From an uncultured Bacteroidia bacterium (lineage in GTDB: Bacteria > Bacteroidota > Bacteroidia > Bacteroidales > UBA932), in NCBI GenBank assembly GCA_902767465.1, contig CACXHM010000060.1, positions 1-19,293 of the forward strand: 19,293 nt of DNA, in the 5' to 3' direction. The notes beneath the pieces are model-generated. The model did no database searches, had not been told where the DNA came from, and saw only the letters and a list, made by a program, of their open reading frames with translations. Shown in pieces: positions 1 through 7,760 of this stretch; position 1 is the first letter of the stretch; every line of letters starts with the position of its first letter. Both the position numbers and the translations under genes were made by a program.

Positions 1-251
1 TCGGGGTGGAAAGCATTACTGAAATGCTTGGTATCAGCCGGGTGCACCTTAATCGCAAACTCAAGGAAGAAAATGCTCCGTCACCATCTGTCATGATCAA
101 GAAAATGCGGATGGACAAGGCGGTTGTCATGCTTAAGGAAGGCAATACCAATATTTCTGAAATTGCCAGGCAATGCGGATTTTCCTCTGCAACATATTTT
201 TCCAACGCATTCAAGGAGTATTTCAATATCGCTCCAACTCAGTATAAATAA
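1..251 (+). CDS. AraC-type transcriptional regulator, C-terminal DNA-binding domain (5' part outside window)
   Basis: Only the last 80 or so codons are present; the reading frame is open to the left edge, so the gene begins outside the window. The visible part is a complete AraC/XylS DNA-binding domain with two helix-turn-helix units. The first covers SITEMLGISRVHLNRKLKEE and the second NISEIARQCGFSS followed by ATYFSNAFKEYFNIAPTQYK, the standard family signature that ends the protein. The stop is TAA at 249-251. The missing N-terminal part decides whether this is a stand-alone AraC regulator or the output domain of a Bacteroidota hybrid two-component system; both end this way. It lies directly upstream of the tolC-RND operon on the same strand, so it may control it, but that is inference from position only. 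A GTG at position 6 is an internal codon, not a likely start. Confidence 0.9.
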   Translation, partial: GVESITEMLGISRVHLNRKLKEENAPSPSVMIKKMRMDKAVVMLKEGNTNISEIARQCGFSSATYFSNAFKEYFNIAPTQYK

Positions 252-264
252 AGTTTTCTCAGGT

Positions 265-295
265 TTTGATATGGCGCGGATTTTGTATAAATTCG
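265..295 (+). promoter_or_regulatory. Candidate Bacteroidota promoter for the efflux operon
   Basis: TTTG at 265-268 is followed by a 19-nt spacer and TAAATTCG at 288-295. The latter matches the Bacteroidota -7 consensus TAnnTTTG at all but one fixed position. The predicted start of transcription falls near 300-302, leaving a leader of about 16 nt before the ATG at 317. The site is embedded in the hairpin at 267-305, so either the inverted repeat is an operator over this promoter or the promoter match is accidental. The single mismatch and the overlap keep confidence moderate. Confidence 0.4.
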
Positions 296-305
296 CGCCG
301 TATTA
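267..305 (+). promoter_or_regulatory. Stable hairpin between the AraC-type gene and tolC (terminator, attenuator or operator)
   Basis: The left arm 267-283 and right arm 289-305 are inverted repeats around the 5-nt loop TGTAT (284-288). Fourteen of 17 positions pair by Watson-Crick rules. The other three (268/304, 272/300 and 279/293) are all G-T combinations that would be G.U pairs in the + strand RNA. The core is GGCGCG (273-278) against CGCGCC (294-299). The right arm ends 11 nt before the ATG at 317 and no clear T-run follows it, so it is a weak fit to a classic intrinsic terminator. It could end the regulator transcript, act in the tolC leader, or be a protein-binding dyad. Confidence 0.6.
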
Positions 306-316
306 TTAGTAGCAGA

Positions 317-1804
317 ATGGTTAATTTAATGTTGATTGCTGCAGCAGGGATGGTGTCGGCTGCAGTTGACTCTTCCCGGACGGAATCAGCACCTTCGGTC
401 ATTACTCTCGAGCAGGCCTTGGAGATAGCTCTGACCGAGAGTCCGTCCGTCAAGGTTGCTGATCTTGAACTAAAGCGGGCTGAATATGCGAAAAAGGGCA
501 GTTACGCCGCGTTATTTCCGCAGATCAGTGCTTCTGCCGCTTACCAGCGCACAATCAAGAAGCAGGTGATGTACATGGGCGGAAACGACGATGATTCCGA
601 AGGCGGAGGCGGAATGTCTTCAATGCTATCCGGAATTCTCGATCCTGTCATGTATCATATCCAGCAGTTATATGCGGGAACCGGCGTCCCGTATGTGGCG
701 TATGTTCCGCCTGCTGTCTCCTCTGATTCCTCTTCGGACGGAGGAATAGAAGTGGGTCGTTGGAATACATACAATGCCGGTATCACTGCTACAATGCCTC
801 TTATCAATGCGCAGCTTTGGAAAAGTCTGTCAATATCAGGTGACAGCGTTGACCTTGCAGTTGAAAAGGCCCGTTCTTCGAGACTTGAGATGGTCAATCA
901 GGTGAAACAGGCTTATTATGCCGTTCTGCTTGCAAAAGAGGTGCATCATGTTTATGAAAGCGTGTACGACAATGCCGTAAACAACCTCGAGCTTACAAAC
1001 AAGAAATATAATGCTTCACGTGCATCGGAACTCGATCTTGCCCGTGCCAAGACTACGGTTGCAAACGCAGTCCCGGATGTATTCAATTCGCAGAATGCCA
1101 TCTTTCTGTCTTTATGGCAACTGAAGGCTGTGATGGGCATAGATCTGAACACCGACATCGACGTCAAGGATTCTCTGCTCGTCTATTCCGGCGGAATGTC
1201 TCCGGACGCCCTTGACGGATCTTACGATCTTGATGCCAACTCGACCATGCGTCAGCTGAATATTCAGGCCGAGCAACTTGCCAAGACGGTTCAGATGCAG
1301 CGATACGGGTATCTGCCGACCCTTTCACTTGCATTCTCATACAGTTTGAATGCAATGACCAACGACTTCAAGTTCGAGCAGTACCATTGGACTCCTTATT
1401 CCTATGTTGGACTCAGTCTCAATATACCGATTTTCTCCGGAGGCCAGCGCCTGAACGACCTGCGTCAGGCCAAGGTTCAGTCGGAGCAGTTGTCCATTCA
1501 AAGAGAGAATACCGAACGGCAGCTTCAGATTTCCATCCGTCAGAGCCTGAGTACCATGGATACGGCTGTTAAAAGCTACGAATCTGCGCTCGACGCTCTC
1601 GAGTCTGCACAGAAGGCATATGATATTGCGGCAAAGTCTTATGAGGTAGGACGCAGCACGCTTACGGATCTGGATGCCGCCCAGCTTGCACTTACCCAGG
1701 CCCAGCTGTCGGCCAGCCAGGCCATATACAATTACCTTGTGGCCAAGGCAGGGCTTGAAAGTACTGTCGGAGCCGATTTTACTACAGAAAACAACATACG
1801 ATGA
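317..1804 (+). CDS. TolC-family outer membrane efflux channel protein
   Basis: This is the outer membrane exit duct of a tripartite efflux pump. The protein (495 aa from this ATG) has the TolC/OEP layout: a signal peptide ending near MVSAA, the family start ITLEQALEIALTESPSV, long amphipathic helices, and a second half repeating the pattern (SLNIPIFSGGQRLNDLRQAK, then LTDLDAAQLALTQAQLSASQ). A Gly/Asp-rich insert with several Met residues (around GNDDDSEGGGG) interrupts the first repeat between helix and strand. The start is uncertain. ATG 317 gives a signal peptide with no basic n-region, whereas a TTG at 266 in the same frame would add 17 residues including RRIISSR but would place the start inside the hairpin and promoter. 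ATG 317 is preferred. The stop overlaps the next start by 4 nt (ATGA), so translation is probably coupled to the adaptor gene. Confidence 0.93.
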   Translation: MVNLMLIAAAGMVSAAVDSSRTESAPSVITLEQALEIALTESPSVKVADLELKRAEYAKKGSYAALFPQISASAAYQRTIKKQVMYMGGNDDDSEGGGGMSSMLSGILDPVMYHIQQLYAGTGVPYVAYVPPAVSSDSSSDGGIEVGRWNTYNAGITATMPLINAQLWKSLSISGDSVDLAVEKARSSRLEMVNQVKQAYYAVLLAKEVHHVYESVYDNAVNNLELTNKKYNASRASELDLARAKTTVANAVPDVFNSQNAIFLSLWQLKAVMGIDLNTDIDVKDSLLVYSGGMSPDALDGSYDLDANSTMRQLNIQAEQLAKTVQMQRYGYLPTLSLAFSYSLNAMTNDFKFEQYHWTPYSYVGLSLNIPIFSGGQRLNDLRQAKVQSEQLSIQRENTERQLQISIRQSLSTMDTAVKSYESALDALESAQKAYDIAAKSYEVGRSTLTDLDAAQLALTQAQLSASQAIYNYLVAKAGLESTVGADFTTENNIR

Positions 1805-2823
1805 AAAAGATATCCCTTATTGCTCTCGCAGCCATTCTGCTTGCCGGCTGCTCACAGAAAAAGAATTCCCAGGAGGCTTCAGCGAGTGCCGCTGCCCAGC
1901 CTCAGGTCCAGGCGGTCAAGGTAATCAGTGCCTCGAAGCAGGAAGTGAAGCAGGATGGAACCTATTCTGCCACAGTTCAGGCAAACGTGGTCAACAACAT
2001 TGCTCCGCAGAGCGGCGGACGTATCCAGAAAATCAATGTGGAGGTTGGGGATTTCGTATATGCCGGGCAGATTCTTGCCGAAATGGACAGGGTCCAGCTC
2101 GACCAGGCCAAACTCCGTCTTGCCAACGCCGAAACCGAACTTGGCCGCCTCAAGCAGCTATATGAGCAGGGGGGGCTTGCACAGAGTGACTACGAAGCGG
2201 CCGAACTCAATTACGAGGTAAGCAAAAGCACGTATGACAACCTCCTTGAGAACACGGTACTGCGTTCTCCGGTGAACGGTGTAGTGACGGCCAGGGGTTA
2301 TGATCGCGGAGACATGTACGGGATGGCCAGCCCCATTTTCACCGTGCAGCAGATTGTTCCGGTCAAGATTCTTGTAGGAATTTCCGAGGCCGATTACACG
2401 AAGGTGAAGAAGGGTGACAAGGTGAGCCTCACCGTAGATGCCCTTCCCGGAAAGACATACTCCGGCACTATCCGCAGGATTTATCCTACCATAGATCCTC
2501 TTACCCATACGGTGAACATCGAGGTTCAGGTTCCCAACCAGAACCGGGAGCTCCGTCCGGGAATGTATGCCAAAGTAAATGTAACATTTGGTCATAGTTA
2601 CAATATCGTAGTTCCGGATGCCGCTGTCGTCCGTCTGCAGGGTTCCGGACAGCGCAATGTGTTTGTTGTGGAAAATGGAACTGCCGTGCAGCGCGAGGTC
2701 AGCCTCGGACGCCATTTTGACGGACAATATGAGATCCTTTCCGGAATTGAAGAGGGAGAGCAGATTGTAGTAAAGGGCGGATCTGCTCTTCGCAACGGTG
2801 CCGCGGTAGAGGTAATAGAGTAA
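1801..2823 (+). CDS. RND efflux periplasmic adaptor (membrane fusion protein), lipoprotein
   Basis: The 340-aa protein links the inner-membrane RND pump to the TolC-like channel. It opens with a lipoprotein signal peptide, MKKISLIALAAILLAGC, with lipobox LAGC and the acylated Cys at residue 17. A beta-barrel/lipoyl half follows (IAPQSGGRIQKINVEVGDFV), then a coiled-coil hairpin at about residues 97-150 (QAKLRLANAETELGRLKQLY and a return helix), the second lipoyl half (RSPVNGVVTARGYDRGDMYG) and a barrel domain with VNIEVQVPNQNRELRPGMYA. This is the HlyD/AcrA family order, and the length is typical. Its start overlaps the tolC stop, and the pump gene begins 6 nt after its stop, so the three proteins are almost certainly made as a set. 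A run of seven G at 2169-2175 lies in the coiled-coil region. Substrate cannot be read from the sequence. Confidence 0.95.
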   Translation: MKKISLIALAAILLAGCSQKKNSQEASASAAAQPQVQAVKVISASKQEVKQDGTYSATVQANVVNNIAPQSGGRIQKINVEVGDFVYAGQILAEMDRVQLDQAKLRLANAETELGRLKQLYEQGGLAQSDYEAAELNYEVSKSTYDNLLENTVLRSPVNGVVTARGYDRGDMYGMASPIFTVQQIVPVKILVGISEADYTKVKKGDKVSLTVDALPGKTYSGTIRRIYPTIDPLTHTVNIEVQVPNQNRELRPGMYAKVNVTFGHSYNIVVPDAAVVRLQGSGQRNVFVVENGTAVQREVSLGRHFDGQYEILSGIEEGEQIVVKGGSALRNGAAVEVIE

Positions 2824-2829
2824 CAGTCT

Positions 2830-5800
2830 ATGAGCGTAATAAAATCTGCAGTCAAGAATCCGGTGACGACGGCCCTCGTGTTTGTCGCCTTCGTGATTTT
2901 GGGTGTTTACTCCCTGATTAATACATCCATCGCGCTTTTCCCGGAGTTCGATGCCAATACCATCATGGTGATGAGTTCTTATCCGGGGGCTAATGCGTCG
3001 GATATAGAAACAAACCTCACCAAGCTTCTTGAGAATACACTTAACAGTGTGGAGGACCTTAAAAAGCTGAGTTCCCAGAGCAAGGAGAATGTGAGCATCC
3101 TGACACTCGAATTCGAGTATGGCACCGACATTGAAGAGGCTACCAACAATGTCCGGGACAAACTGGACATGGTGAACTCCACATTGCCCGACGGCGCCAC
3201 CACGCCTGTTATTTTCAAGTTCAGCGCCGACGACATGCCGATTATGATGTTTACCGCATCTGCAAATGAGTCGGTATCCGGTCTCGACAAGATTCTCGAC
3301 GACCAGGTGGCCACCCCTCTCGCCAGGATCAAGGGTGTCGGTACGGTGAGCATCGACGGTGCTCCTACCCGCGAAATACAGGTTTACTGCGATCCCGGCA
3401 AGTTGGAGGCCTATCATCTGAGCGTGGCCGCTATCTCGCAAATAATCGCTTCCGAAAACAGGAACCTTCCCTCCGGTAATATCGACATCGGTTCCAACAC
3501 TTACACCCTCAGGGTTCAGAAGGAATTCGACGATCCGTCGGAACTTTTGGACATCGTTGTAGGTTATAGTGGAAACCAGACCATACTCCTTAAGGATGTG
3601 GCCGTCATACGAGACGGTACGGAGGAACGTGAACAGGAATCTTATACCGACGGCATCCGTGCCGCCCGTATCGTTATCCAGAAGCAGGCCGGCGCCAATA
3701 CGGTGAACGTCAGCCGTTCAGTGCACAAGCAGTTGGCACAGATAAAAAAGAATCTTCCGTCCGATATCAAAATCAATCAGATCTTTGATTCTTCTGACGA
3801 GATCGTCGATACCATCCATTCCCTAATCGAAACCATTCTCATCACCTTCATCGTGGTGATGCTGGTGGTGTTCATATTCCTGGGCAGGTGGAAGACCACT
3901 TTCATCATCATCCTGTCGATTCCTATCGCCTTGATTGCTTCACTCGTGTACCTTTTTGTCACTGGAAGCACACTGAACATTATCTCCATGGCTTCGCTGT
4001 CACTGGCAATCGGAATGGTTGTGGATGATGCCATTGTGGTCCTTGAGAACGTGACGACGCATCTGGAAAGGGGAGAGAAACCCTTTGAAGCAGCCGTGCA
4101 CGGAACTTCCGAGGTTGGTATTTCAGTAATAGCATCCACTCTTACCATGCTCTGCGTATTCCTGCCGCTTACCATGATCAAGGGCATGACCGGTATCATG
4201 TTCGCGGAACTCGGCTGGATCGTTACCATCATCATGGTGGTTTCCACTACTGCGGCTCTCACACTGGTTCCTATGCTGTGCTCCCAGTTCCTTGGCGGCA
4301 AAAAGAGCGAGAGCAAACTCTACAAGGCGTTCTTCACCCCTATAGACAAGGCTCTCAATGCTATTTCCGCAGGATATGCAAAGTTGATAGGCTGGGCTAC
4401 TACACATCGTAAAACGGTCATCTTCGGAGCATTCGGGATTTTTGTGGCAGTGTTTGTGCTGCTTGCTCCCGGAATCAAAAGCGAATTCTTTCCAAAGACC
4501 GATGCCGACCGGATTACGGTATCCGTCACACTACCTGTCGGCACGGCTCAGAGTGTAACTGCAGACCTTTCCCATCAAATATATGCAGAACTTGTGGAAG
4601 AGATTCCGGAGATTACGGTTTGTAACATGACTTACGGTCAGGCAGATTCTGACAATCTTCTCGGATCCATGCGTAGCAACGGAACCCACATCCTGTCGAT
4701 TAACATGCATATAGGCACCAAGAGTGAGCGTGAACGCAGTTCAGGAGATATTGCCGATAATGTGCGTGCGATTCTTCGCCGCTATCCGGAGATTCGCAAA
4801 GCCACTGTATCTGAAGGTGGTGGTATGATGGGCGGTGGATCCAGTGTTTCGCTTGAGATATATGGATATGATTTTGCAGAGACGGATGCCGCTGCCAAAG
4901 AGATTCAGACAAAACTTCTTCAGTACAGGGAATTTTCTCAGGTGATTCTGAGCCGTGATGAATATACTCCTGAATATCAGGTAGATTTTGATCGCGAAAA
5001 ACTTGCTCTGAACGGTCTTAACTCCACTACGGCGGGTTCTGCTTTCAGCGCGGCGATGAGCGGAAGCGTCGCATCCCTGTATCGCGAAGATGGCGAAGAG
5101 TACAACATCCGTGTGCGCTATGCTCCGGAATTTCGCACGAGCATCGAGGATATGGAAAATATCATCGTCTATACTCCTGCGGGAAAAGGTATCCGTCTGA
5201 AAGAACTTGGCAACATTGTGGAGACTGAAGTGCCGCCTACCATAGAACGGCGCAACCGTCAGCGCTACATCACCATTACCGCGCTTGTGGCCAACAAGGT
5301 CGCTCTTTCGGACGCTGTTACCGTGACCAATAAGGTGCTGGACGAAACTCCTCTGCCATCCAACCTGTACAGCGTTATCTCCGGCGACTATGAGGATCAG
5401 CAGAAGATGTTCTCCGACATGGGAGTGCTTATGATACTGATGATTCTTCTGGTTTACATTGTGATGGCTGCGCAGTTCGAGTCGTTCATGAGCCCTTTCG
5501 TGATTATGTTCAGTCTTCCTTTCGCCGCCGTGGGCGTGATTCTGGGCCTTTGGGCTACGGGAACTGCGCTAAGTGTGATGGGCATGGTCGGTATCATAAT
5601 CCTGATAGGTATAGTGGTTAAGAACGGTATTGTACTTATCGACTATACGATTCTTTGCCGTGAGAGGGGAATGAGCGTTTTGGAAGCTTCTGTTACTGCT
5701 GCACGGAGCCGTCTGCGTCCTATTCTCATGACTACGCTTACCACTGTGCTTGGCATGCTGCCCATGGCTCTTGGGCGAGGAGACGGAGCGGAGCTTTGGA

Positions 5801-5934
5801 ACGGACTCGGCATGGTAGTGGTGTGGGGTCTGTCAATATCCACACTGGTTACTCTTGTCCTCATCCCCACGGTATATTGTGTGTTCGCAACGCGTCAGGA
5901 ACGCCGTGCAACTAAAAAATACGAAATTATATGA
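2830..5934 (+). CDS. RND-family efflux pump, inner membrane permease (AcrB/HAE1 type)
   Basis: This 1034-aa protein is a proton-driven resistance-nodulation-division exporter of usual family length. TM1 sits at residues 10-32, followed by a large periplasmic loop. A TM2-TM6 block begins near residue 335 and carries GMVVDDAIVVLENV, with the paired acidic residues D399/D400 that correspond to AcrB D407/D408. A second periplasmic loop follows, and a last TM block includes GIVVKNGIVLID, whose K931 corresponds to AcrB K940. All residues of the proton relay that can be judged by eye are present, so the pump should be active. The second loop holds a Gly/Met stretch EGGGMMGGGSS (662-672). Hydrophobic-compound export (HAE1) fits better than metal export (CzcA/CusA), but substrate is not provable here. 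The stop overlaps the next gene by 4 nt. Confidence 0.96.
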   Translation: MSVIKSAVKNPVTTALVFVAFVILGVYSLINTSIALFPEFDANTIMVMSSYPGANASDIETNLTKLLENTLNSVEDLKKLSSQSKENVSILTLEFEYGTDIEEATNNVRDKLDMVNSTLPDGATTPVIFKFSADDMPIMMFTASANESVSGLDKILDDQVATPLARIKGVGTVSIDGAPTREIQVYCDPGKLEAYHLSVAAISQIIASENRNLPSGNIDIGSNTYTLRVQKEFDDPSELLDIVVGYSGNQTILLKDVAVIRDGTEEREQESYTDGIRAARIVIQKQAGANTVNVSRSVHKQLAQIKKNLPSDIKINQIFDSSDEIVDTIHSLIETILITFIVVMLVVFIFLGRWKTTFIIILSIPIALIASLVYLFVTGSTLNIISMASLSLAIGMVVDDAIVVLENVTTHLERGEKPFEAAVHGTSEVGISVIASTLTMLCVFLPLTMIKGMTGIMFAELGWIVTIIMVVSTTAALTLVPMLCSQFLGGKKSESKLYKAFFTPIDKALNAISAGYAKLIGWATTHRKTVIFGAFGIFVAVFVLLAPGIKSEFFPKTDADRITVSVTLPVGTAQSVTADLSHQIYAELVEEIPEITVCNMTYGQADSDNLLGSMRSNGTHILSINMHIGTKSERERSSGDIADNVRAILRRYPEIRKATVSEGGGMMGGGSSVSLEIYGYDFAETDAAAKEIQTKLLQYREFSQVILSRDEYTPEYQVDFDREKLALNGLNSTTAGSAFSAAMSGSVASLYREDGEEYNIRVRYAPEFRTSIEDMENIIVYTPAGKGIRLKELGNIVETEVPPTIERRNRQRYITITALVANKVALSDAVTVTNKVLDETPLPSNLYSVISGDYEDQQKMFSDMGVLMILMILLVYIVMAAQFESFMSPFVIMFSLPFAAVGVILGLWATGTALSVMGMVGIIILIGIVVKNGIVLIDYTILCRERGMSVLEASVTAARSRLRPILMTTLTTVLGMLPMALGRGDGAELWNGLGMVVVWGLSISTLVTLVLIPTVYCVFATRQERRATKKYEII

Positions 5935-6224
5935 AAGCACTCTTCATAGTTTATAATCAGGCTTATGGCGACGAAATAGTGGCTCTCGTCGAGGCTGCCG
6001 GGCAACGTGGGTTTACCCGTTTCGACGGTGTTGGAGGTCGCGGCAGCAAAACCGGTATCCCGCATCTCGACAATCACGCCTGGCCGGAATATAATGATGC
6101 CCTTCTTCTCATGGTGCCCGATTCGATGGTGGAATCTCTTTTGGAGAGCCTTCGGCAGAAGGATGAACAGACCCCGGAATTGGGAATCAAGGCATTCTCC
6201 TGGAATTTGGAACAAATTCTGTAA
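5931..6224 (+). CDS. Small PII/CutA-like transporter-associated protein (PG0541-like)
   Basis: This 97-aa soluble protein has no signal peptide or membrane segment. Its ATG overlaps the RND stop (ATGA), making it the fourth member of the efflux operon. The visible pattern is beta (KALFIVYN), helix (DEIVALVEAAGQRGF), beta and a Gly-rich loop (FDGVGGRGSKTGIPH), beta (NDALLLMVPD), helix (VESLLESLRQKDE) and beta (GIKAFSWNLEQ). That is the alternating ferredoxin-like fold of PII and CutA proteins, with the flexible loop where PII carries its T-loop. As I recall, the same small gene follows the RND genes in Porphyromonas gingivalis (PG0538-PG0541), the source of the family name. A role as a cytoplasmic sensor or modulator of the pump is inferred from fold and coupling; the ligand is unknown. 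Confidence 0.8.
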   Translation: MKALFIVYNQAYGDEIVALVEAAGQRGFTRFDGVGGRGSKTGIPHLDNHAWPEYNDALLLMVPDSMVESLLESLRQKDEQTPELGIKAFSWNLEQIL

Positions 6225-6239
6225 TTTTTTATATATTTG
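6206..6239 (+). promoter_or_regulatory. Promoter of trxA unit, -7 box 5 nt before the start codon
   Basis: TATATTTG at 6232-6239 is a perfect match to the Bacteroidota -7 element TAnnTTTG. A TTTG at 6206-6209, inside the end of the preceding gene, may be the -33 element, with a 22-nt spacer that is slightly long. The -7 box ends 5 nt before the trxA ATG at 6245, so transcription should start at or next to the start codon. Confidence 0.65.
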
Positions 6240-6244
6240 CGAAT

Positions 6245-6556
6245 ATGAACGTCATTGATCAAAATAATTTCGAAGAAATAATCAACTCTGCTCCCGTAGC
6301 ACTTGTTGATCTCTGGGCTGCCTGGTGCGGCCCGTGCCGCATGCTTTCTCCTACCGTTGACGATGTCGCCGATGAATATGCGGGGCGCGTTGCGGTTGCA
6401 AAATGCAATGTTGATGACAATGAAGAAATCGCGGAACGTTTCGGTGTCCGGAGCATTCCCACCCTTCTTTTCTTCAAAAACGGAGAGCTTGCAGATAAAT
6501 CTGTCGGCCTTGTGTCGAAACAGGAAATCGAAACAATTCTAAACAATCTTCTTTAG
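6245..6556 (+). CDS. trxA: Thioredoxin
   Basis: This 103-aa protein is a cytoplasmic thiol-disulfide reductant that is itself reduced by thioredoxin reductase. The active site WCGPCR has C28 and C31, the buried Asp is at 22 (ALVDLWAAWC), and the cis-proline loop SIPT has P72. Length and fold order match classical thioredoxin, and no signal peptide is present, so it is cytoplasmic rather than a periplasmic TlpA-type protein. It is the first gene of a long co-directional run with its own promoter, and its stop is 1 nt before the next ATG. The start is secure because the N-terminus aligns with the usual family start and an upstream extension would run into the promoter box. Confidence 0.96.
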   Translation: MNVIDQNNFEEIINSAPVALVDLWAAWCGPCRMLSPTVDDVADEYAGRVAVAKCNVDDNEEIAERFGVRSIPTLLFFKNGELADKSVGLVSKQEIETILNNLL

Positions 6557-6557
6557 T

Positions 6558-7211
6558 ATGAAAAAATTGATCGTTGCGATTGCTGCAATGGTTGTTGCAG
6601 TCAGCGCGTGGGCACAGGCTGGTATTGTTGTGGGCATGACCTCCAGCGAGACCGATTTCAAAGCCGCTGCTGCCAGTGCCAAGGAGGTAACCCTGTTCCA
6701 TGCAGGTGTAGCCTTTAAAGTTCCTCTTCCTTTGGGATTCGCTATTCAGCCCGCCATCTTATATAATATGAAAGGGACTTCTTATTCCGGAGTTACGGAT
6801 GAAGATAAAACTGCGACCCTTGACTACAAGACCGGGTTCCTCGAAGTGCCGGTTCAGGCTCAGTGGGGCCTCAACATCGCCGATGTCGTGCGTCCGTATG
6901 TGTTCGCCGAGCCTTTTGTCGGTTACGCCATCACCAATGAGGAGAAGGTTTCCAACTATACGGGCCCGGAATCGAAAGATCAGTGGGACAGTGTCAAGAA
7001 TAAGCTCGAATATGGTTTCGGACTTGGTTTCGGTATAGAGCTTTTCAATAATCTCCAGGTTTCGGTGCGCAAGTTCTGGAATATGGGAACGCTTTATTCT
7101 GAGGACGGCGCTGCCGTGAAGAGTTTCAAGGAAGCTGTCAACGAAGCTGCCACTACTTCTGAAAATGAGAAATGCAGCGGCATCATGGCTTCCATAACCA
7201 TTCTTTTCTAG
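6558..7211 (+). CDS. Outer membrane beta-barrel protein (porin-family, small barrel)
   Basis: The 217-aa protein begins with a clean Sec signal peptide, MKKLIVAIAAMVVAVSAWA, cleaved before QAG. The rest is alternating short amphipathic strands rich in Gly and aromatic residues (LPLGFAIQPAILYNMKG, VRPYVFAEPFVGYAI, YGFGLGFGIELFNNLQVSVR) and ends in SITILF with a terminal Phe, the usual outer-membrane targeting end. This fits the small OmpA/OmpX-like barrels common in Bacteroidota, often annotated as porin family or PorT-like. A specific function cannot be assigned. It lies 1 nt after trxA and 9 nt before the LOG gene, so it is co-transcribed with cytoplasmic housekeeping genes. It has no OmpA-like peptidoglycan-binding domain. 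Confidence 0.85.
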   Translation: MKKLIVAIAAMVVAVSAWAQAGIVVGMTSSETDFKAAAASAKEVTLFHAGVAFKVPLPLGFAIQPAILYNMKGTSYSGVTDEDKTATLDYKTGFLEVPVQAQWGLNIADVVRPYVFAEPFVGYAITNEEKVSNYTGPESKDQWDSVKNKLEYGFGLGFGIELFNNLQVSVRKFWNMGTLYSEDGAAVKSFKEAVNEAATTSENEKCSGIMASITILF

Positions 7212-7220
7212 AAGTATTTT

Positions 7221-7760
7221 ATGTCAGGAAAACGGGCGGTGTTCTTTTGCTCCGCCAGCAATGATATAGACACAAAATACCAGCAGGCCGCACGGGAAGC
7301 AGTCCGTGCGGCTTGTTTGGCAGGATATGATATCGTGTCCGGCGGGTCCTTCCGCGGGACTATGGGCGTTGTGTGTGATACGGCCGTGGAATGTGGAGCC
7401 GGTAATTATGGAGTATTGCCAGATTTTATGAAGGGGCTTGAGTACCAGGGACCAATTTCGTTGCGGTGGGCTCCTACAATGTCGGAACGCAAGACTCTTA
7501 TGCGTGATGGGGTAAGCGTTGCAATTGCACTTCCGGGAGGAATCGGTACCATGGATGAATTGTTCGAAACTATGGTGCTTGCAAAGCTGGGACGCTTCAA
7601 AGGCCGGATAGCCGTGCTTAATGTCGATGGCTTTTATGACCCGCTCAAAGTTCTTCTCGATCATTTAGTATCGGAGAGGATGCTTTGTGCAGAAGACGTA
7701 GAACTGGTTTTTTTCGCGGACAATGTTTCTGATCTTGAGGCCTTTTTGAAGGATGGATAA
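7221..7760 (+). CDS. LOG-family (TIGR00730-type) nucleoside 5'-monophosphate phosphoribohydrolase
   Basis: This 179-aa protein has the Rossmann-like fold of the LOG family, whose characterised members release the base from (cytokinin) nucleoside monophosphates. The defining motif PGGIGTMDE is at residues 105-113, preceded by MSERK at 87-91 with the conserved Arg and Lys. The N-terminal glycine motif is GGSFRGTMG (41-49). The protein is short but complete. In bacteria these genes are often mislabelled lysine decarboxylase; the PGG-GT-E motif argues for phosphoribohydrolase. The physiological substrate in bacteria is mostly unsettled. The last 8 nt overlap the start of the prenyl synthase gene. 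Confidence 0.88.
   Translation: MSGKRAVFFCSASNDIDTKYQQAAREAVRAACLAGYDIVSGGSFRGTMGVVCDTAVECGAGNYGVLPDFMKGLEYQGPISLRWAPTMSERKTLMRDGVSVAIALPGGIGTMDELFETMVLAKLGRFKGRIAVLNVDGFYDPLKVLLDHLVSERMLCAEDVELVFFADNVSDLEAFLKDG

Noticed and set aside
2158..3441. 427-codon open frame on the - strand opposite the adaptor and RND genes
   Set aside because: It crosses the boundary of two clear efflux genes, is rich in His/Cys/Arg as shadow frames are, and shows no domain.
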